A stretch of 6,869 nt of DNA. It comes from Gammaproteobacteria bacterium. Lineage in GTDB: Bacteria > Pseudomonadota > Gammaproteobacteria > Pseudomonadales > Azotimanducaceae. Shown here one piece after another: positions 1 through 4,432 of the stretch. Position 1 is the first letter of the stretch. Every line of letters begins with the position of its first letter. The notes below the pieces were generated by a model, which was not told where the DNA came from, searched no databases, and was given only the letters and a program-made list of their open reading frames with translations. The position numbers and the translations under genes were made by a program. The stretch lies in NCBI GenBank assembly GCA_026706425.1, contig JAPOYW010000130.1, positions 1 to 6,869 on the forward strand. The letters run 5' to 3'.

Positions 1-1
1 C

Positions 2-334
2 GATCAGGTGATTGTCAACGCGTACATCGAGGATCAAGGCATCGCGCCTCACGTCGACAACGAATCGAGCTTTGCCGATGGCGTGGCGATGGTCAGCCTC
101 GGAGAGACGTGGGAAATGTGGTTCCGAAAGTCCGGCCAGGGCAAAGAGACCCTCAAGCTAGACCGGCGTAGCGCAGCCGTACTCACCGGGGAAGCTCGGT
201 ACCAATGGACGCACGAAATCCCGAAACGCAAAAGCGAGCCTGGCCCCGTCAAACCTGGCAACAAGAAACCTAGCCGGGTCAAGCGTGGACGTCGAATCTC
301 TCTTACATTCCGCAAGGTCATCCACGTCGCGTAA
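2..334 (+). CDS. AlkB-family 2-oxoglutarate/Fe(II) dioxygenase, C-terminal part (5' end outside the window)
   Basis: The frame is open from the left edge, so the true start lies upstream. The GTG at position 8 is an internal valine of a conserved stretch (DQVIVNAY). Visible are the facial-triad HxD (His codon 50-52, Asp 56-58), the distal His in WTHEI (212-214) preceded by a GEARYxW segment, and a C-terminal RRISLTFR block (Arg codons 290-295 and 311-313). In AlkB enzymes the last Arg residues bind 2-oxoglutarate. By family knowledge these cytosolic enzymes oxidatively demethylate alkylated nucleic acid bases (DNA, or tRNA in some ALKBH types), coupled to decarboxylation of 2-oxoglutarate. 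The exact substrate cannot be told from this half. A lysine/arginine/proline-rich insert lies between the distal His and the final Arg block (codons about 221-289), which could contact nucleic acid (inference). All catalytic elements expected in this half are intact. Confidence 0.85.
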   Translation, partial: DQVIVNAYIEDQGIAPHVDNESSFADGVAMVSLGETWEMWFRKSGQGKETLKLDRRSAAVLTGEARYQWTHEIPKRKSEPGPVKPGNKKPSRVKRGRRISLTFRKVIHVA

Positions 335-364
335 GACGTCGTTCGTCGGCAAAAGCATGACGTC

Positions 365-400
365 TGACGCCGTCTTGCCAACGGCACCGTCACGGCGTCA
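365..400 (+). terminator. Hairpin downstream of the AlkB-type gene, possible terminator
   Basis: A perfect 9-bp inverted repeat (TGACGCCGT at 365-373, ACGGCGTCA at 392-400) encloses a second small stem (TGCC 376-379 / GGCA 383-386, loop AAC). It begins 30 nt after the stop at 334 and ends 35 nt before the next start. There is no T-tract, so a rho-independent terminator is only one reading. An operator for the dehydrogenase gene is another. Confidence 0.4.
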
Positions 401-425
401 CACTCAAGCATCGAAGAACGATACT

Positions 426-434
426 AGGGGGAAG
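426..434 (+). promoter_or_regulatory. Ribosome binding site of the alcohol dehydrogenase gene
   Basis: AGGGGGAAG lies directly before the ATG at 436. The purine run is close to the start but supports this ATG over later in-frame starts. Confidence 0.5.
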
Positions 435-435
435 C

Positions 436-1527
436 ATGGGGACACCCGCGCGGGTGGTGGTGATGCCGGGGGCGCCCGGGCCGCTTGAAGTCCAGGAGAT
501 CACCCTACCGGACCCGGAGCCGAACCAAGTCGTCGTCCGCCAGTTCGCCTCGGGCGTCTGCCACTCGCAACTGCACCAGATGCACCGCCCGCGCCGACGC
601 CCGGGACTGCTCGGCCACGAGTCCACCGGCATCGTCCTCAAGAAGGGCTCGGCAGTCAGCCATGTGGATGAAGGGGACCTGGTGCTCGTCACCTGGGTAC
701 CGAGGGACGCCGCCAACGCGAGCGGTGCGCCGTCCCGTACTGCCGTGGACATCGGCGGGGGCGAGACGGTCTCGACGAGCGTATTCACCTGGGCCGACCA
801 CACCATCGCCGACGAGCAGTACGTGGTCGGTGCGCCCAGCAACATCGCCACCGACGTGACGGCGATCATCGGCTGCGCGGTAATGACCGGTGCCGGCGCC
901 GTGTTGAACACCGCCAATGTGCAAGAGGGGAATTCCGTGGCGATCTTCGGCGTCGGCGGGGTCGGCCTGTCCGCAGTCGTGGGCGCCAAGATGCGCGGCG
1001 CGAATCCGATCATCGCGGTGGATCTCGACGACGCCAAGCTCGAATTCGCCAAGCGCTTCGGTGCCACCGATGGCATCAACGCCAGCAAGGTGAACGCGGT
1101 GGAGGCCATTCACGCCATGACCGGCAAGCCGGGTCAAATCGCCTCGGGTGGCGTGCCGGTCACCGGGGTCGACTTCGCCTTCGACTGCATCGGTCTTAAG
1201 GTCACCATGGAGCAGATCGTGCCGGCCTGCCGAGGCGGGCACTTCGGCGCCTGCCAAGGCGGAACCGCGGTGCTCGTGGGCGTTCCCCAGACCACCGTCG
1301 AACTGAATGCCGGCCAGATGCTCGCCCAGGAGAAGCAGTTCCGGGGCTCCATCGGCGGATCCTGCTCGCCGGATCGCGATTTCCCCATGTTCCTCGACTG
1401 GCATGCCAACGGCGACCTGGACCTCGAGTCCCTGGTCACAGAGCGCTACGCCATCGACGACATCAACGAAGCGACCACGGCGCTCGAGGAAGGGCGGATC
1501 AGCGGGCGCTCGATCCTGGAGTTCTGA
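436..1527 (+). CDS. Zinc-dependent medium-chain alcohol dehydrogenase lacking the structural-zinc cysteines
   Basis: The 363-residue protein has full MDR/ADH length. It should catalyse NAD-dependent alcohol/aldehyde interconversion in the cytosol; the substrate is unknown. Catalytic zinc ligands are present: Cys42 in GVCHS, His61-Glu62 in LLGHE, and Cys147 in IIGCAVMTG. Ser44 and His47 match the proton-relay positions. The Rossmann fold shows GVGGVG (172-177) and Asp196 at the end of beta-2, which in this family favours NAD over NADP. The lobe that normally holds four Cys around a structural zinc (here about 86-110, VPRDAANASGAPSR and following) has none. Such lobe-poor members exist in the MDR family, so this need not mean loss of function, but it may alter oligomer state. 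The ATG follows a purine-rich RBS. The kinase gene starts 48 nt downstream on the same strand, so joint transcription is likely. A formaldehyde or aryl-alcohol role is possible but not shown. Confidence 0.9.
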   Translation: MGTPARVVVMPGAPGPLEVQEITLPDPEPNQVVVRQFASGVCHSQLHQMHRPRRRPGLLGHESTGIVLKKGSAVSHVDEGDLVLVTWVPRDAANASGAPSRTAVDIGGGETVSTSVFTWADHTIADEQYVVGAPSNIATDVTAIIGCAVMTGAGAVLNTANVQEGNSVAIFGVGGVGLSAVVGAKMRGANPIIAVDLDDAKLEFAKRFGATDGINASKVNAVEAIHAMTGKPGQIASGGVPVTGVDFAFDCIGLKVTMEQIVPACRGGHFGACQGGTAVLVGVPQTTVELNAGQMLAQEKQFRGSIGGSCSPDRDFPMFLDWHANGDLDLESLVTERYAIDDINEATTALEEGRISGRSILEF

Positions 1528-1555
1528 GCAGGCGACCGACACGGACGAGCCACGT

Positions 1556-1559
1556 GGAG
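1556..1559 (+). promoter_or_regulatory. Weak ribosome binding site for the PPK2 gene
   Basis: GGAG lies 16 nt before the TTG at 1576, longer than ideal spacing. No ATG or GTG is available in frame nearby; the first in-frame ATG (1684) would remove the conserved N-terminal arm. The unusual start therefore rests on family length. Confidence 0.35.
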
Positions 1560-1575
1560 ATACCCCATTAAGACA

Positions 1576-2436
1576 TTGCTAGACACGCGCCGCTACCGGA
1601 TCGCACCCGGCGAGAGAGTCGACCTCGGATCGCTTCCCACCCTCCCGTCGTTCGTCCGCCGCGGGAAGTCCGCGCTTCGCGAGATGCTCGACCAGTACGT
1701 GACCCGGTTCGCCGAACTCCAGGAGGCCATGTACGCCGAAAGCCGCCAGGCGCTGCTGCTCGTATTCCAGGGCATGGACGCTGCCGGCAAGGACAGCACG
1801 ATCAAGCACGTCACCACCGGGGTCAATCCGCAGGGCTTTCGAATCTCCAACTTCCGTCAACCCACCTACAAGGACATGGAGTACAGCTACCTGCACCGCC
1901 ACTGGATGACCCTGCCCGAGCGCGGTCGCATCGGCATCTTCAACCGCTCCCACTACGAGGAAGTGGTCACCCTGCGCGTCAACCCCGATCTTCTTGCCGG
2001 CCGGAGGCTGCCGCCGCGTCCCGTGGACGACGCGTTCTGGGCCGAGCGCCTTCGCGATATCGTCGCCTTCGAGCAGCACCTGGTAGGCAACGGCACGACG
2101 ATCGTCAAGTTCTTCTTGAACATATCCAAGAAGGAGCAGAAGGCCCGCCTCCTGCAACGCCTGAACGATCCCACCAAGCACTGGAAGTTCGATCCCGCCG
2201 ACATCGAAGCACGGGCACGGTGGGACGACTACACGCGGGCCTACGAATCAGCCTTCGAAGCAACAAGCACCAAGCAGGCGCCGTGGTACGTGATCCCCGG
2301 CGACAACAAGCCCGCCATGCGTGTCGTCGTCGCCGCAGTCATCGTCGACACCCTTGCCCGCATGAAGCCTCGCTATCCCGAACCCGATCCGGCGATGTCG
2401 CGGGCCATCAAGGCGGCAAGGAAAGCCTTGTCGTAG
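1576..2436 (+). CDS. ppk2: PPK2-family polyphosphate:nucleotide phosphotransferase (class III-like)
   Basis: The 286-residue protein uses inorganic polyphosphate to phosphorylate nucleotides. Class III members characterised elsewhere convert both AMP and ADP, giving ATP. Visible: Walker A GMDAAGKD (66-73), a VNPQGFRISNF segment (83-93) typical of the family, and Walker B / lid start IGIFNRSHYEE (119-129). Class III enzymes carry NRSHYE at this site, where class I and II enzymes have DRSWYN. Further matches are FFLNISKKEQ, the WKFDPADIEAR(A)RWDDY block that follows the lid, and APWYVIPGDNK near the C terminus. Length and motif order match a complete single-domain PPK2. The start is taken as TTG at 1576 because the conserved N-terminal arm (about residues 5-50) needs it; no good ATG exists before residue 37. 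It sits 48 nt after the dehydrogenase gene, probably in one operon. A link to energy salvage in starvation is inference. Confidence 0.93.
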   Translation: MLDTRRYRIAPGERVDLGSLPTLPSFVRRGKSALREMLDQYVTRFAELQEAMYAESRQALLLVFQGMDAAGKDSTIKHVTTGVNPQGFRISNFRQPTYKDMEYSYLHRHWMTLPERGRIGIFNRSHYEEVVTLRVNPDLLAGRRLPPRPVDDAFWAERLRDIVAFEQHLVGNGTTIVKFFLNISKKEQKARLLQRLNDPTKHWKFDPADIEARARWDDYTRAYESAFEATSTKQAPWYVIPGDNKPAMRVVVAAVIVDTLARMKPRYPEPDPAMSRAIKAARKALS

Positions 2437-2480
2437 ACCGCCGCAGTCGCGATCCCCCAAAGGCGCGAAGCGAACGGGCC

Positions 2481-2645
2481 ATGCGCCAAGCCGAACTGAT
2501 CGAGCTTCTCGGGGAACGGCTGAAGAGCCTGCCTGCGGTAGCCGGCGCGTTGCTCGGTGGCAGCTTTGGTCGGGGCGATGCCGATGACTACAGCGATGTG
2601 GAGATCGGCCAAGGCGGCCTCATACCAATTCGATGCGAGTCCTAA
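2481..2645 (+). pseudogene. 5' remnant of a minimal nucleotidyltransferase (MNT-type) gene
   Basis: The reading frame from ATG 2481 gives about 43 residues that look like the start of a nucleotidyltransferase of the MNT / kanamycin-nucleotidyltransferase fold: an amphipathic helix, then GALLGGSFGRGDADDYSDVEI. The G-S-x-x-x-G and D-x-E motifs are the nucleotide- and metal-binding hallmark. After DVEIG (near 2610) the frame turns into unrelated residues and stops at 2643-2645, inside the 3' end of the vapC gene on the other strand. The third catalytic acid and the rest of the domain (normally 90 residues or more) are absent, and I found no continuation beyond the vapBC genes. I read it as a gene cut short by the arrival of the toxin-antitoxin pair or by a deletion joined to it. 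A genuine short peptide is unlikely. It starts 45 nt after the kinase stop and may have been the third gene of that operon. Confidence 0.6.
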
Positions 2646-3009
2646 CTCCAGGGGCTCCGGCCAAGCGGCGGTCGCCGGTCACGAGCACGGTCGACAACGT
2701 CTCGGCAAGCGCGACGTAGACGGCGTCATAGGCACTGACGTTCGCGCGCAATTCCCAGATTCGCGCGAGAAACGGTTCGTGGGGATAGCGGTCCACATCC
2801 AAATCGCGCCAATGGCCCAACGCCAGCGACCCGCGCTCAACGCTCAACGTGCCTCGCGCTACGTAGCGGCGCAACGCCTGGGCGATCTCCAGATCGATCA
2901 AATGCGGGACGCACACGACTTCGCTGTCGTCCATCAGCCGAGCACCAAGCCTGCCCCCGGAGTCGGTGTTGAGGAGAAACTCTATGGCGCCGGATGCATC
3001 GAGAACCAC
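2620..3009 (-). CDS. vapC: PIN-domain toxin of a type II toxin-antitoxin system (VapC/FitB-like ribonuclease)
   Basis: The 129-residue protein has standard VapC length. The four acidic PIN residues are in place: Asp4 (VLDAS), Glu41 (HLIDLEIAQALRR), Asp95 (SAYDAVYVALAE) and Asp113 (VTGDRRL). By family knowledge it is a Mg2+-dependent ribonuclease that cleaves a specific RNA, usually tRNA or rRNA, when the antitoxin is lost. The start is GTG at 3009, one nucleotide after the antitoxin stop codon (TAG at 3013-3011), so the two are translationally coupled. An internal start would lose Asp4. The 3' end overlaps the nucleotidyltransferase remnant on the other strand. All catalytic residues are intact, so the toxin is probably active. 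Confidence 0.93.
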   Translation of the reverse strand: MVLDASGAIEFLLNTDSGGRLGARLMDDSEVVCVPHLIDLEIAQALRRYVARGTLSVERGSLALGHWRDLDVDRYPHEPFLARIWELRANVSAYDAVYVALAETLSTVLVTGDRRLAGAPGVRTRIELV

Positions 3010-3010
3010 T

Positions 3011-3259
3011 CTAGAGGTCTCGCGAAAGATCCCGTGTATTCCGCTCGTTCTGGACGATCTCGGCAGGTGGGGGATCGAGTCCGATGGCAGCTTGCCTGCG
3101 AACGGCTTCCACCAATTCTCGACGGCTTGGCCGTGCCAACGCCCTTTCCACTTGGCGCAGGATGTAGAGCGACATCGACACGCCCTCCAGTGCCGCTCGG
3201 GCTTTGATCTGGCGGTGCAACGCGTCGGGTACGTTGCGTATCTGGATCATGTTTGCCAT
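3011..3259 (-). CDS. vapB: Ribbon-helix-helix antitoxin (FitA/VapB-like)
   Basis: The 82-residue protein from ATG 3259 shows a ribbon strand MIQIRNV (4-10), helix A DALHRQIKARAALEG (12-26), and helix B beginning SMSLYILRQVERAL (28-41). This is the FitA-type RHH DNA-binding fold that forms a dimer on its own promoter. The tail (about 55-82, with PPPAEIVQNERN and basic residues) fits the region that wraps the toxin and blocks its active site; a tail Arg often contacts the PIN acids (family knowledge). A TTG at 3262 and a second ATG at 3250 are alternative starts. ATG 3259 was chosen because relatives begin M-x-(M)IQIRNVP. There is no clear Shine-Dalgarno sequence, which fits a leaderless mRNA (see the promoter entry). 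It lies directly upstream of vapC with a 1-nt gap. Confidence 0.9.
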   Translation of the reverse strand: MANMIQIRNVPDALHRQIKARAALEGVSMSLYILRQVERALARPSRRELVEAVRRQAAIGLDPPPAEIVQNERNTRDLSRDL

Positions 3260-3265
3260 CAATTT

Positions 3266-3294
3266 AGGATGAATTCATGTTCTACGCATGTCAA
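3266..3294 (-). promoter_or_regulatory. Candidate vapBC promoter
   Basis: On the minus strand a perfect TTGACA (3294-3289) is followed, after 17 nt, by CATCCT (3271-3266), a weak -10 match that keeps the important A2 and T6. Transcription would begin about 7 nt later, at or next to the ATG at 3259. That predicts a leaderless transcript and explains the missing ribosome binding site. Confidence 0.45.
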
Positions 3295-3300
3295 CCATGT
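3269..3300 (-). promoter_or_regulatory. Candidate vapBC operator: palindrome plus ACATG repeats
   Basis: A perfect 10-bp palindrome ATGAATTCAT (3269-3278) sits in the spacer of the candidate promoter. Three copies of ACATG on the minus strand (plus-strand CATGT at 3276-3280, 3287-3291 and 3296-3300), 9-11 bp apart, cover the -35 box. RHH antitoxins bind short repeated half-sites of this size near their own promoter, so autorepression is the likely role (inference). Confidence 0.45.
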
Positions 3301-3360
3301 CGAGAGTGGGGCACGACAAATTCTCGGCAGGACGCCCCGGCGCGTCTTTCGGGCGCGTTT

Positions 3361-3382
3361 CGAGAATGCTCGCGCATTCTCG
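3361..3382. repeat. Perfect 9-bp hairpin in the vapB-hydrolase gap
   Basis: CGAGAATGC (3361-3369) and GCATTCTCG (3374-3382) form a perfect stem around a TCGC loop. A further ATTCTCG copy lies at 3320-3326. No T-tract follows on either strand. It lies about 100 bp upstream of vapB and about 90 bp downstream of the hydrolase stop, so it could be a second termination structure or part of a degraded repeat element. The 207-bp gap (3263-3469) otherwise holds the vapBC promoter and the longer hairpin, and I see no gene in it. Confidence 0.5.
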
Positions 3383-3417
3383 TGGCAACCGGCGGACGCC
3401 TCGCGGGGCCTTAGGAC

Positions 3418-3455
3418 GGGCGACCGCGCGCCCTTCGGGCGCGATCGGGTCGCCC
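3418..3455 (-). terminator. Strong stem-loop after the alpha/beta hydrolase gene
   Basis: An outer 8-bp stem (GGGCGACC 3418-3425 / GGTCGCCC 3448-3455) and an inner 7-bp stem (CGCGCCC 3427-3433 / GGGCGCG 3437-3443) with a 3-nt loop (GAA on the minus strand) are separated by a small internal loop. The structure starts 14 nt past the hydrolase stop on the minus strand. There is no clear U-run, which is common for terminators in GC-rich genomes but leaves the call uncertain. Confidence 0.5.
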
Positions 3456-3469
3456 TTACGGCACCAGTC

Positions 3470-4366
3470 TCAAGCAAGTCCGAGGTGTTCCAGGAACTCG
3501 ACCATCAACGCGACGCACTCCGTCGGCTTCTCGAGTTGGAGGAAGTGGGTGGCCCCGGACACGAAGTCGCAATCGAGGCCATCGAGCGCGTCGAGGTCGA
3601 GGCTCGACCCAAACGGTGAACGCAAAGTCGCGTCCGCACGAATCACCTTGACCGGACAGGCGAAGTCACGCGGATCGGGATTCAGGAGGTACGCCAAGGC
3701 CCAATCGCAGATTCGGGACTCGTACTCGGGCGGACAGCGGAGCTCGTAGCCTTCCCCTGCGGTGACTCGCCGGAGTGTCGTCTCGGCGAACAGCTCCGGC
3801 ACGCCCGGGAGCAATCGCGAGAATGGGGGTGCGTTGCGGATCGCGTCGGCGAGTTCCCTCGTCGTCTCGAAACGGGTTTTCCGCTGGCGCGCACCTCGGC
3901 TTTGTCGTCCCCATCGTGCCTCCGCCCCGAGAATATCCGCGCTTGGCGCATATACGGGCGGATCGAACAGCACGAGGGCCGCGAAGCCATTGCCCGGATT
4001 GTCGTCGGCGAGCGCCGTGGTCGCCGACATCGAGTGGAAGACACCGATCCGCGGCTTCGGGCCAAAGACCCGGTCGATACCCCTGGCGATGGCCCGGTTG
4101 TCCGAGACGAAGGACGCGATGCTGTGTTCCGCGATGTCGCCGCGCTCGTTCCAGCCGTGGTTGCGGAAGTCGTAGAGCACGAGATCGAAACGACTCGTGA
4201 GCAACGACCAGAACGGGTAGTAGAGGTCGGCGGCAAGGCCGTTGCCGTGACTCAGCACCAACCGGGTTCCCGCGGGGTTGCCGTGTCGGCGAAACACCAC
4301 CCGGGCGCCGTCATCCAGTTCGACTTCGGCCAGCGCCCGGGGCTCGGGTACCTGCCAGTGAACCAC
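3470..4366 (-). CDS. Alpha/beta hydrolase fold protein, probable esterase or related hydrolase
   Basis: The 298-residue protein has the usual length for a single alpha/beta hydrolase domain. The catalytic triad is visible: nucleophile Ser112 in the elbow GVFHSMSAT, acid Asp245 in VIRADATLRSPFG, and His274 in GATHFLQLEKP. HGNG (40-43) after strand beta-3 supplies the oxyanion-hole region, followed by VLYDFRNHG (63-71), typical of the MhpC/haloperoxidase-like branch. The elbow has Ser instead of Gly at the +2 position (HSMS), an allowed variant. A cap region of about 100 residues (roughly 140-235) is rich in Arg and aromatics. There is no signal peptide, so it is cytosolic. The start is GTG 4366, supported by a good GAGAGGA site. 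The substrate cannot be named. It is transcribed away from the large repeat-protein gene, with only 66 bp between the two starts, so the two may share a control region. Confidence 0.9.
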   Translation of the reverse strand: MVHWQVPEPRALAEVELDDGARVVFRRHGNPAGTRLVLSHGNGLAADLYYPFWSLLTSRFDLVLYDFRNHGWNERGDIAEHSIASFVSDNRAIARGIDRVFGPKPRIGVFHSMSATTALADDNPGNGFAALVLFDPPVYAPSADILGAEARWGRQSRGARQRKTRFETTRELADAIRNAPPFSRLLPGVPELFAETTLRRVTAGEGYELRCPPEYESRICDWALAYLLNPDPRDFACPVKVIRADATLRSPFGSSLDLDALDGLDCDFVSGATHFLQLEKPTECVALMVEFLEHLGLA

Positions 4367-4432
4367 GCGTTCCTCTCGTGTTGCGAACGGCCTACTATGG
4401 ACCTAACGCTACCACGTGTCGGGTAGGCAATT
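4367..4432. promoter_or_regulatory. Short divergent promoter region
   Basis: Both flanking genes must be started from this 66-bp gap or from inside each other. TACTAT (4393-4398) on the plus strand and CATAGT on the minus strand over nearly the same bases resemble -10 boxes, but no convincing -35 box stands at the right distance for either. A CACGTG palindrome lies at 4413-4418. Confidence 0.25.
4371..4377 (-). promoter_or_regulatory. Ribosome binding site of the alpha/beta hydrolase gene
   Basis: GAGAGGA on the minus strand is followed by ACGC and then the GTG at 4366. Sequence and spacing are close to ideal, and this settles the GTG start. Confidence 0.65.

Noticed and set aside
505..1542. 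Long minus-strand open frame of 345 codons opposite the alcohol dehydrogenase
   Set aside because: It mirrors a gene with clear catalytic motifs, and its protein is a low-complexity Asp/Gly/His/Arg mix with no recognisable domain. High GC content makes such antisense frames common.
1579..2181. Minus-strand open frame of 200 codons opposite the PPK2 gene
   Set aside because: Shadow of a strongly conserved gene; no motif and no ribosome binding site.
3259..3477. Minus-strand frame of 72 codons between vapB and the hydrolase
   Set aside because: It reads through both hairpins and gives an Arg-rich peptide without homology signal; it is best explained as non-coding.
2557..3619. Two plus-strand frames (2557-3207 and 2966-3619) across the vapBC region
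   Set aside because: They run antisense to vapC and vapB, whose PIN and RHH motifs are unmistakable, and extend through hairpins in non-coding DNA.
3682..4236. Frames inside the alpha/beta hydrolase gene on both strands
   Set aside because: Ser/Thr/Arg-rich shadow translations; only the frame 4366-3470 has the catalytic triad and a good ribosome binding site.
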